Shown here piece by piece: positions 57,495 to 64,000 of a stretch of 64,000 bases of DNA. The notes under the pieces were generated by a model. That model searched no databases. It worked only from the letters and a program-made list of their open reading frames with translations, and had not been told where the DNA came from. Position 1 is the first letter of the stretch. Every line of letters begins with the position of its first letter. The stretch is from NCBI RefSeq assembly GCF_000369805.1, contig NZ_KB850224.1, positions 2,611,287-2,675,286 on the forward strand, read 5' to 3'. Both the position numbers and the translations under genes were made by a program. Source of the stretch: Acinetobacter sp. NIPH 2100. GTDB lineage: Bacteria > Pseudomonadota > Gammaproteobacteria > Pseudomonadales > Moraxellaceae.

Positions 57495-57524
57495 TTGTTT
57501 ATGTCGGTCTTTTTTGCCTAAAAT
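57495..57524 (+). promoter_or_regulatory. Candidate fdxA promoter
   Basis: TTGTTT, 18-bp spacer and TAAAAT, about 45 bp before the fdxA start. Confidence 0.5.
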
Positions 57525-57568
57525 ACACCATTGAAGATGAAAACCATATTTTTTAGGTAGCTGCCGCC

Positions 57569-57898
57569 ATGACCTTCGTTGTCACTGAAAATTGTATTAA
57601 ATGTAAATATCAAGATTGTGTTGAAGTTTGTCCTGTTGACTGCTTCTACGAAGGTCCTAACTTCCTTGTAATCAATCCAGATGAATGTATTGATTGTGCG
57701 CTGTGTGAGCCTGAATGTCCTGCAAATGCAATCTTCTCTGAAGATGAGTTGCCAGAAGGTCAAGAAGTCTTTATTGAGCTCAATGCTGAATTGTCAGAAA
57801 AATGGGCAGGCAATAACATCACGCAAATTGGTGAACAACCGGCTGACCGTGAAGATTGGAATGGCAAACCAGACAAACTACAATATTTAGAAAAATAA
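57569..57898 (+). CDS. fdxA: 7Fe-type ferredoxin FdxA
   Basis: 109 residues. Two cluster-binding segments, [18 protein letters not shown] and [16 protein letters not shown], carry the cysteines for a [3Fe-4S] and a [4Fe-4S] cluster. The C-terminal extension (about 60-109) is typical of the Azotobacter-type FdxA. An electron carrier for an unknown partner. Located downstream of mutS, as usual in Acinetobacter. Confidence 0.95.
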   Translation: MTFVVTENCIKCKYQDCVEVCPVDCFYEGPNFLVINPDECIDCALCEPECPANAIFSEDELPEGQEVFIELNAELSEKWAGNNITQIGEQPADREDWNGKPDKLQYLEK

Positions 57899-57901
57899 CT
57901 G

Positions 57902-57928
57902 AAAAGGCCAGAAATACTGGCCTTTTTT
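57902..57928 (+). terminator. Terminator of fdxA
   Basis: AAAAGGCCAG, loop AAATA, CTGGCCTTTT followed by more T. Classic intrinsic terminator 4 bp after the stop. Confidence 0.92.
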
Positions 57929-58021
57929 GTACCTGAAGCACACATTTCTTTGCAATTACATCATTATTCATGCGCTATTTTGCATTAAAATAATACGCCT
58001 ACAGATTTGAACTGCCTTTTT

Positions 58022-58735
58022 ATGATGCGAAATAAATTACAGGGTCTATTATCATTATTTATCATCCCTGTGATGATGGTGGGTTGTACCAGCTCCACAA
58101 CAAAAGTAAATCAAAACCAAGGTAAAAGAATTTATATCCCACAAGAACAAGTCACTTTTACACGCCCGATTCCCAATAAAGTTGAACCAGCCTCTTACCG
58201 CCAATGGCTCAATCAAGGCGATAACTACGCACGTGTCCGAGAATACGAGCAATTCCTAAACCGTAATAATGTGGCTCATATTGTTCCAAGTTTTGAGTTA
58301 CTCCGTACTGCACGAGACTGGCAAAAATGCGGTCGTTCAGAATATATGGTGCCTAACCGCGAGTTATGGAGCAATGCCCTTCCAACCTTACGTGCCTTTA
58401 AATATCTGGTCGCAGCAAAAGTCTTAACGGATTTTGAAGTCACTTCGGTCTATCGTGATTTGCCACTGAACCAGTGTGCTGGCGGTGCAGGTTCTTCAAA
58501 ACATTTATTCAACTCAGCAATCGATTTCCGTATTGGGCCAGAATACCCACAGCCACAAGATTATGCTTTTATTGAGCAAACTAAATTCAAGCTCTGCCAA
58601 TTCTGGGCTCAGCATGGTCAAAGTCTTGATTTAGGCATTGGTTTATATAGTTCAGGTCAAATCCATATCGATACCCAAGGTTATCGTACTTGGGGGCCAG
58701 ACCTTACTCGAAACAGTTCAATGTGTAATTTCTAA
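58022..58735 (+). CDS. Lipoprotein, M15-like peptidase (D-Ala-D-Ala carboxypeptidase-like)
   Basis: 237 residues from the first of two adjacent ATGs. The lipobox MVGC near residue 22 marks a lipoprotein signal. The C-terminal half shows M15-type zinc motifs: SSKHLFNSAIDF (His and Asp ligands) and GQIHIDTQGYRTWG (third His). It probably trims peptidoglycan peptides in the periplasm, though activity is not proven. Confidence 0.82.
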   Translation: MMRNKLQGLLSLFIIPVMMVGCTSSTTKVNQNQGKRIYIPQEQVTFTRPIPNKVEPASYRQWLNQGDNYARVREYEQFLNRNNVAHIVPSFELLRTARDWQKCGRSEYMVPNRELWSNALPTLRAFKYLVAAKVLTDFEVTSVYRDLPLNQCAGGAGSSKHLFNSAIDFRIGPEYPQPQDYAFIEQTKFKLCQFWAQHGQSLDLGIGLYSSGQIHIDTQGYRTWGPDLTRNSSMCNF

Positions 58736-58750
58736 ATCAGATATCACAAT

Positions 58751-58778
58751 AAAAAGAGATCTAAATGATCTCTTTTTT
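58751..58778 (+). terminator. Terminator of the M15-like gene
   Basis: AAAAAGAGATC, loop TAAAT, GATCTCTTTTT with an extra T. Located 15 bp after the stop. Confidence 0.88.
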
Positions 58779-58869
58779 GTTTCATGATGATGTTTCATAC
58801 GCCAATCAAATTGCACTCTGAGCATAAATGTTTAAAATGCAGCTAACAGATTCATAGGTAAACTTGATT

Positions 58870-59538
58870 ATGCAACAGATGTGGACCGAGATTGATGACT
58901 ATATCAATTCACATTTAATTCCCACAGACCCAAGACTTCAACATGCATTAGACAATACTGATACTCAGGGATTTTCTAATCATTTGGCTGTTGCACCAAA
59001 TCAAGGCATGTTTTTGCAAATGTTGATTCAGATGAATCAATGCAAACGTGTATTGGAACTCGGTACTTTTGGAGCCTACAGTACCATTTGGCTTGCCAAG
59101 GCCCTTCCTGAAGATGGTTATCTACTCACCGTTGAAGGCCGTGATACTCATGTCATCATTGCGCAGGAAAATATTGATTTTGCCAATATGCCAACCACAA
59201 TCGAGCTCAAAAAAGGTCGTGGTGCAGATATCATGAACCAGTTGATCGCAGAAGGCAGTGAGCCCTTTGATTTGATTTTCATTGATGCGGATAAACAAAG
59301 TTACCGTGAGTATTTTGAATTAAGCTTAAAACTTGCTCATTCAGGGACTATTATCGTACTGGATAATGTGATTCGTGCAGGAGATATTTTGGATGAGAAT
59401 AACAAGAAGCCAAGTATTGAAGGGATCCGCGAAGCATTCACCGCGTTGAAAGATCATCCTCAACTACTTTCTTGCACAGCTTTGCAAACCGTAGGCTCAA
59501 AAGGTCATGATGGTTTTGCCATTGCGATCGTAAAATAG
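58870..59538 (+). CDS. SAM-dependent O-methyltransferase
   Basis: 222 residues from the ATG at 58870; a TTG two codons earlier is an alternative. The SAM site RVLELGTFGAYSTIWLAKALP is near residues 60-80. Acidic catalytic/metal residues occur in FIDADKQSY and LDNVIRAGDI. It belongs to the catechol/caffeoyl-CoA-type O-methyltransferase 3 family. The acceptor is unknown. Confidence 0.9.
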   Translation: MQQMWTEIDDYINSHLIPTDPRLQHALDNTDTQGFSNHLAVAPNQGMFLQMLIQMNQCKRVLELGTFGAYSTIWLAKALPEDGYLLTVEGRDTHVIIAQENIDFANMPTTIELKKGRGADIMNQLIAEGSEPFDLIFIDADKQSYREYFELSLKLAHSGTIIVLDNVIRAGDILDENNKKPSIEGIREAFTALKDHPQLLSCTALQTVGSKGHDGFAIAIVK

Positions 59539-59605
59539 AGATTAAAAAACAACCTATTTAATTTAGTTGTGCAATATCAACAAATTATATTTATCTCCAG
59601 TGCTT

Positions 59606-59648
59606 TTCCATACAGTTATCCACAGGAATTGCGGATAACTATATGGAA
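59606..59648. terminator. Long hairpin with a consensus DnaA box
   Basis: Arms at 59606-59621 and 59633-59648 pair over 16 positions with one mismatch and an 11-nt loop. It sits between convergent genes, so a bidirectional terminator is the simplest role. Its left arm and loop contain TTATCCACA (59616-59624), a perfect DnaA-box consensus. Confidence 0.5.
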
Positions 59649-59657
59649 TAAAATGAA

Positions 59658-60500
59658 TCACTTAGCAACTAATAGTGGAACATTGGCATTCCGGAAAATA
59701 GTTGTAGTGATACTACCCAAGAAAAATTGATGAATTTTACTGTGGCTAAATGCACCCAATACAATCAATTGGATATCATGTTCTCTTTGATATTCAAGGA
59801 TATTTTGGGCCACATCACCATAACGATACACTGAAACGACTTCTAATCCGGCATCCTTCAGATACTTCTCAGGCTCAGTCAACATCTCAGGATGATCACC
59901 GACATACAGTAAGTGACATTGCAGTTTTTTCAACAGATCACTTTGCGCAATACGTTGCAGCATTTTCTGGCAGGTTGGCGAATATTCATACGCAAAAATA
60001 AAGCGTTTCGGTGGCTGGAAATGTTCCCCAACGGTAATCACCGTACAATTTGCACCACGAATAAAGTTTTCAACATTACTTCCAATCGGCTTGTTCTTTT
60101 CGGCAGCACGTTCTCCTACCCGTCCCATGATGACAACATCATTTTCATTGAGGATATTGAAACTCTGTTCAAGAAAATCACCTTTTTCCTGAATCTTGGT
60201 ACTGGTTAAACCGTATTGCTTTTCGATCAGTTCGGAAATGTGTTTAAGTAAATTATTACTATAATCGAGTGCCAACTCACTTTGTTTTTGTTCCAACTCC
60301 GCAAGTTCTTTGAGTAGCATGGCATTACTTTCAAAGCCAATCACGCCACTGATTTCACCTAAATGGTAACTAGCTGGGTAATAGTCCAAGATTTGCAACA
60401 GTACCAACTCTCTTTGCGTTTGTTTCGCAACCCACACTGCAGCTTCTGCAACAGCATCAATACAGGGTGAAGAATCAATACATGCAATTACACGGTTCAT
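59658..60500 (-). CDS. Tandem universal stress protein
   Basis: 280 residues made of two Usp domains (about 1-145 and 155-280). The ends of each fit the ATP-binding type: IMGRVGERAAEKNKPIGSNVENFI in the first and LGAFSHSKIHQFFLGSITTTIF in the second. It probably supports survival under stress. Located alone, convergent with the methyltransferase gene. Confidence 0.9.
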   Translation of the reverse strand: MNRVIACIDSSPCIDAVAEAAVWVAKQTQRELVLLQILDYYPASYHLGEISGVIGFESNAMLLKELAELEQKQSELALDYSNNLLKHISELIEKQYGLTSTKIQEKGDFLEQSFNILNENDVVIMGRVGERAAEKNKPIGSNVENFIRGANCTVITVGEHFQPPKRFIFAYEYSPTCQKMLQRIAQSDLLKKLQCHLLYVGDHPEMLTEPEKYLKDAGLEVVSVYRYGDVAQNILEYQREHDIQLIVLGAFSHSKIHQFFLGSITTTIFRNANVPLLVAK

Positions 60501-60606
60501 TTTCGCCTCTCTCTAGGTATATACCTTAGGTCTTCTACTTATTTTTAACTTAACATAGATGAAAGCATGGTAGGTTAAATTTATGTATCGAATCTCATAC
60601 GCTTTT

Positions 60607-61221
60607 TTATTCAGTTCGATAACGAATTAATTTTGCAGGATTCCCTGCAACAACTGCATAATCCTCAACATTCTTGGTTACCATACTGTTCATACCCACC
60701 ACTGCATGATCGCCAATCTTGATTCCATCCTTAATCCCCACATGTGCCCCAAGCCAAACATCACGGCCAATCTCAATGCCTTTGGAAGTCACAGCTTGTT
60801 GATAGATTGGACGATCCATTTCCATCCCATGATCAAACGCATACAAATGGCTATAGGCTGCTATCCGAACCTGATCATGTAGCTTAATCCCCGCACGTCC
60901 TCCATCTAAAATACAATGATGATTAATCGCTACTTCATTGCCAATCTCTAAGGGGCCATGCAAGGTACAATCTGCGGCGATAAAAGTATTGTCTCCAATA
61001 CTGATTTTGCGACCACGCTCTGCAAAAATATGAGCCAAAGGTGAAATAAAGCAGTTCAGACCAATTTCAACAGTTTCCATTTCCATCAAATAAGCCTGAT
61101 ATTCTGCCTGCCATGCTTCAGCCCATTCCCGATGTTTCGGTTTCAAAGACCAATACAGCCAAGGCATATAGTTCAAGCGTTGCTTATGTTGCTCTCGGTA
61201 TTTTAATAAAGGATCACTCAT
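60607..61221 (-). CDS. Hexapeptide-repeat acetyltransferase
   Basis: 204 residues from the ATG at 61221; an upstream in-frame TTG lies inside the preceding gene. Left-handed beta-helix repeats run from about 60 to 190 (for example ISIGDNTFIAADCTLHGPLEIGNEVAINHHCILDGG). The His in NHHCILDG or AFDHGMEM may be catalytic, as in maltose/galactoside O-acetyltransferases. Substrate unknown. The start overlaps the YigZ gene stop by 8 nt. Confidence 0.85.
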   Translation of the reverse strand: MSDPLLKYREQHKQRLNYMPWLYWSLKPKHREWAEAWQAEYQAYLMEMETVEIGLNCFISPLAHIFAERGRKISIGDNTFIAADCTLHGPLEIGNEVAINHHCILDGGRAGIKLHDQVRIAAYSHLYAFDHGMEMDRPIYQQAVTSKGIEIGRDVWLGAHVGIKDGIKIGDHAVVGMNSMVTKNVEDYAVVAGNPAKLIRYRTE

Positions 61222-61819
61222 TTTTATCTTGCTCCTCATCAACCAATCGCAATTGCTCACGGCCTCTCGTGACATCTTGAAGTTTGAGTTTTAACGGCTC
61301 AATCTGATGGACTTGAATACGTGCATCAACAACAACACCTGTTTCAGTATAATTTTCTTGGTACTCAATCTGTTGTTGCATTAATTCATATTGAATAATG
61401 GCCCATTCATTAAACCAACAGCTGAAGCGGATTTGTTTTTTTTCAATCAGCTCAATTTTCTCAGCGAGAAGCAAACATTGTCCTGCACATCCGCCATAGG
61501 CACGTACTAAACCGCCAGTACCCAATTTAATACCGCCATACCAACGATTTACCAATACAATGATATTGGTCAGATCATTACCTTCAATGGTGGCGAGTAT
61601 GGGCCGCCCTGCTGTTCCCGAAGGTTCGCCATCATCATTAAAACGAACATGATGACCTATCTTCCATGCCCAACATTGATGGGTCGTGGATAAATCTTTA
61701 CTTTCTTCTAAAAAGGTCTTCACTTGCTGTTCATTTTCAACAACTGCCGCAATCGCTTGGAAACGACTTTTCTTAATGTCTTCTTCAAAAGTGACTGAAC
61801 TGGCAATGGTGAATGGCAT
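61214..61819 (-). CDS. IMPACT/YigZ family protein
   Basis: 201 residues. The N-terminal IMPACT domain has FEEDIKKSRFQAIA and the signature HHVRFNDDGEPSGTAGRPIL followed by VLVNRWYGGIKLGTGGLVRAYG. A small C-terminal DUF1949-type domain ends it. Related proteins take part in translation control, but the bacterial role is unclear. Coupled to the acetyltransferase gene. Confidence 0.93.
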   Translation of the reverse strand: MPFTIASSVTFEEDIKKSRFQAIAAVVENEQQVKTFLEESKDLSTTHQCWAWKIGHHVRFNDDGEPSGTAGRPILATIEGNDLTNIIVLVNRWYGGIKLGTGGLVRAYGGCAGQCLLLAEKIELIEKKQIRFSCWFNEWAIIQYELMQQQIEYQENYTETGVVVDARIQVHQIEPLKLKLQDVTRGREQLRLVDEEQDKNE

Positions 61820-61871
61820 AAAACATAAATATAAAATTTAAAACAAGATTATAGCTTTTTACCACCTAAAT

Positions 61872-61895
61872 AAAAAACCTCACATTGTAAGAGGT
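61872..61895 (-). terminator. Terminator after dld
   Basis: On the minus strand ACCTC-N9-GAGGT is followed by six T. It lies 75 bp beyond the dld stop and before the YigZ gene. Confidence 0.65.
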
Positions 61896-61969
61896 GGTCA
61901 GCAAATAACGAGATGAAGGCTGATCCGAGATATCACTCAGCTTTAAAAACAGCCTGATTGTGTTAAGCC

Positions 61970-63667
61970 TTAACGCCAATACTTATATTTACTGGTTTTG
62001 CCTATCCCTGGATTAAAACTATTGGTTGGATCCAATTGTTTTAAATGCGTAGCATATTCAGGAGACGCTTGATAAAGATGACCGATATTATGTTCAGCGG
62101 GATATTTGGCACCGCGTTGCTGCAAATAGCTCAGTACTTCATCCTTAAACTGCTGAGCATTCACACCTTCTTTGAGCAGATAGTCTTGATGCAAGACAAA
62201 ACAAAAAAAGTGACCTGCACTAATTTCCATAATCACCTGTTGCTGAAGATGCTCAGGCAACTCGATCAACCATTGCTGGTCATTGCGTCTGAAGGCAACA
62301 TCAAATGAGACCAAGCGTTCATTGGGATCAATTGCTGCACGATCACAGTAATAAACCATGCAGCCGCCCACAGCAAAACGGATCAGAAAAACATTTTTCT
62401 CTTCTTTTTCATTACATTGAAAAAATTGCTCTGTTTTCCCCTGAAAAAAATCCATGAATAAATGCTTTAACTCTTCATTTTGCTGCATATCGATTTTCAG
62501 CATCAGTAGATGCTGATATTTTTGCTGAAATGCCTGTAATCTCGGCTCAACCCATGTTGGTGTGAGACGATTAAACAACTGAATCAAACGATCTGTCATA
62601 TTGCTTGGCAGTATCGGCACGCGTTTAAAAAGCGCATCTACGCGTGATTTCAACGACAAGAGCATCGGAATTTTTTCAGCTCCCCAGATCTCAATCGCCT
62701 TGTACATATGCTTGGCATAGCGTTGTGTATGTTCGAAGCTCTGTCTATGCATATATTCAGCTTGGCTGGGAAGTACAGACAAATGTTGCAATAAATATTT
62801 GCGTAGCTGAATCAGTTCTGACGCATCATGACTTCCGATAAAATAGGTGCTGGTTTGCCTCGCAGCTTCAAACGTCGGTAATCGAACAGCAAAAACCGCT
62901 AATTTACCCGAACAGCCTGCACTCTCGTGTAAATATTCAGGATTACCATTAAATCGGGTGGGCGTTGGAGAAGTGGTATCACGCAAACTTTCCGCATAAT
63001 TGTCTGCCCAGATTCGTCCTGACCATGTAGCCGCTTGGCCCGTAACATACTTTTGCTGTTCTAAATTGCCAAAAATTTCTTCAGGTGTTTCACCTAAATC
63101 AATGCCTAGATGATTGACTAGAGTGAGCTTGCCCGTGTCATCAATCTGGGCGAATAAAGATTTTTCAGTATAAGTAGGCCCACGATGAATCAAAGAACCA
63201 CCTGAATTATTACAGACACCACCGATTACGGACGCACCAATACATGAAGAGCCAATCACTGAATGCGGTTCACGCTGATAAGGTTTGAGCGCATTTTCCA
63301 ATTCGGTTAATGTGGTTCCAGGGAACGCAATCACTTGAGTTGCTTGTTCCAATAACTGTAAGCCTTTTAATTTTCGTGTACTGATGACTAAAACATCACG
63401 GTCATAATGATTAGAATCTGGCGTTGAACCACCTGTGACACCCGTATTCGCGGCCTGTAAAATCATAATCACATCATGTTTGACACAACACTCCAATATT
63501 TTCCAGAGCTCTAATAAACTGTCAGGAATAATCACTGCTAGGGCTTCACCCTTTCCAACCCTAAACCCTTTTAAATAAGGTGCCTTCGCGATTGCTGTGG
63601 TGAGAATCTGATAGGCTTTCAATACACCTTTAAGTTCATCAATAATCCAATTATTTTGCATAACCAT
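61970..63667 (-). CDS. dld: Quinone-dependent D-lactate dehydrogenase
   Basis: 565 residues, close to E. coli Dld (571). The FAD-binding PCMH domain (about 40-220) includes AANTGVTGGSTP and IGSSCIGASVIGGVCNNSGGSLIHRGP. The C-terminal membrane-binding and substrate domain ends NSFNPGIGKTSKYKYW. It oxidises D-lactate to pyruvate and passes electrons to quinone. In many Acinetobacter genomes dld lies in an lldPRD operon; here no lactate permease or L-lactate gene is adjacent. Confidence 0.95.
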   Translation of the reverse strand: MVMQNNWIIDELKGVLKAYQILTTAIAKAPYLKGFRVGKGEALAVIIPDSLLELWKILECCVKHDVIMILQAANTGVTGGSTPDSNHYDRDVLVISTRKLKGLQLLEQATQVIAFPGTTLTELENALKPYQREPHSVIGSSCIGASVIGGVCNNSGGSLIHRGPTYTEKSLFAQIDDTGKLTLVNHLGIDLGETPEEIFGNLEQQKYVTGQAATWSGRIWADNYAESLRDTTSPTPTRFNGNPEYLHESAGCSGKLAVFAVRLPTFEAARQTSTYFIGSHDASELIQLRKYLLQHLSVLPSQAEYMHRQSFEHTQRYAKHMYKAIEIWGAEKIPMLLSLKSRVDALFKRVPILPSNMTDRLIQLFNRLTPTWVEPRLQAFQQKYQHLLMLKIDMQQNEELKHLFMDFFQGKTEQFFQCNEKEEKNVFLIRFAVGGCMVYYCDRAAIDPNERLVSFDVAFRRNDQQWLIELPEHLQQQVIMEISAGHFFCFVLHQDYLLKEGVNAQQFKDEVLSYLQQRGAKYPAEHNIGHLYQASPEYATHLKQLDPTNSFNPGIGKTSKYKYWR

Positions 63668-63810
63668 CCCTTTTTATCTTTTCAATTCCGTTCTAATTAC
63701 GTTACTTTTCTATTAATTCAATTTACTTTATCAGAACTGATCAATATTTGAATGGTGTAATCTTGTTATTTGAAATGCCTTCACTTCAAAATTCATCTTT
63801 ATCGAGCGCA

Positions 63811-63838
63811 AAAAAACCTCGCATTGAGCGAGGTTTTT
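63811..63838 (-). terminator. Terminator of the secretion-adaptor gene
   Basis: AAAAACCTCGC (63812-63822), loop ATTGA, complement GCGAGGTTTTT (63828-63838). On the minus strand it ends in a run of T. It lies 13 bp past the stop of the partial gene. Confidence 0.92.
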
Positions 63839-63850
63839 GATCCATAGAAA

Positions 63851-64000
63851 TTAGCGTTCGCGTAAAGCTTCTTTGGCTTTATTAAACGGTTTCAACAAGT
63901 AATCCATAATGGTTTTTTGTCCCGTACGAATATCAACGGTTGCCACCATACCTGGGGTAATGCTAAAAGTTTTACCTGCTTTGTTATATAAACGGTCTGA
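63851..64000 (-). CDS. HlyD-family type I secretion adaptor, C-terminus only
   Basis: The last 49 codons of a gene that continues beyond the window. The text ITPGMVATVDIRTGQKTIMD and YLLKPFNKAKEALRER is the standard C-terminus of periplasmic adaptor proteins (HlyD/LapC) of type I secretion systems. The partner ABC transporter and TolC-like gene would be outside the window. Confidence 0.85.
   Translation of the reverse strand, partial: SDRLYNKAGKTFSITPGMVATVDIRTGQKTIMDYLLKPFNKAKEALRER

Noticed and set aside
1..64000. CRISPR arrays, insertion sequences, prophage or integron parts
   Set aside because: No regularly spaced repeats, transposase or integrase text, or terminal inverted repeats with target duplications were seen on reading both strands.

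Overview
The window reads as a chromosomal segment of a low-GC gammaproteobacterium, most probably Acinetobacter. The strongest support is the UmuD-type protein at 22075-22686. It has 203 residues, with the Ala83-Gly84 cleavage site and the Ser119/Lys156 dyad described for the Acinetobacter SOS regulator UmuDAb. A complete pgaABCD operon, the mutS/fdxA pairing and an rpsU-yqeY unit fit the same genus. I cannot fix the species. I see no insertion sequence, prophage, integrase or CRISPR array. One tRNA-Leu lies at the left edge.

Layout. 0-8.7 kb: tRNA-Leu, an overlapping kinase-like/patatin phospholipase pair, a DUF815 ATPase, two TetR-linked modules (an HPP membrane protein and an EamA exporter) and small unknowns. 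8.8-15.5 kb: core housekeeping genes (tsaD, rpsU, yqeY, a BepA-like M48 protease, an acyltransferase, a D-2-hydroxyacid dehydrogenase, and a probable cryptic DNA polymerase III psi subunit). 15.7-27.9 kb: metabolic and regulatory genes (two metallo-beta-lactamase-fold hydrolases, azoreductase with a divergent LysR, a dienelactone-hydrolase-like enzyme, AraC, umuDC, several small unknowns, two more LysR genes). 28-33.6 kb: an accessory-looking, AT-rich stretch with a TonB-dependent haem/transferrin-type receptor, a gene relic, an AraC regulator and a nearly gene-free 1.5 kb. 33.6-39.6 kb: pgaABCD for PNAG biofilm polysaccharide. 39.7-47.1 kb: a 5-oxoprolinase/urea-carboxylase-like locus with its own biotin carboxylase, NRAMP-type transporter and LysR regulator. 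47.2-54.3 kb: DUF4424 protein, TerC-CorC membrane protein, Kup potassium transporter, a DUF1624-type membrane protein and a frameshifted small gene. 54.4-64 kb: mutS, fdxA, an M15-like lipoprotein, an O-methyltransferase, a tandem-Usp protein, a hexapeptide acetyltransferase overlapping an IMPACT/YigZ gene, quinone-dependent D-lactate dehydrogenase and the C-terminus of a type I secretion adaptor.

How parts work together. pgaABCD is a tightly overlapping unit (export porin, deacetylase, synthase, accessory protein), preceded by a perfect TGTGA-N6-TCACA palindrome that suggests control by a CRP/Vfr-type regulator. In the 40-47 kb locus, a biotin carboxylase/BCCP protein sits with a fused KipI-KipA carboxyltransferase-like protein, a LamB/YcsF protein, a DUF1445 protein and a transporter, so a complete biotin-dependent pathway for an unidentified amide or lactam nutrient is plausible. 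Several regulators can be paired with targets by divergent layout and inverted repeats: TetR/HPP, LysR/azoR, LysR/MBL hydrolase, UmuD/umuDC.

The most interesting leads are the CRP-like sites around the pga region, the biotin-dependent PxpABC-like locus, the probable psi subunit, two decayed small genes, and an RBS-occluding hairpin ahead of the TerC-CorC gene. I found no clear new multi-gene defence or mobile system.
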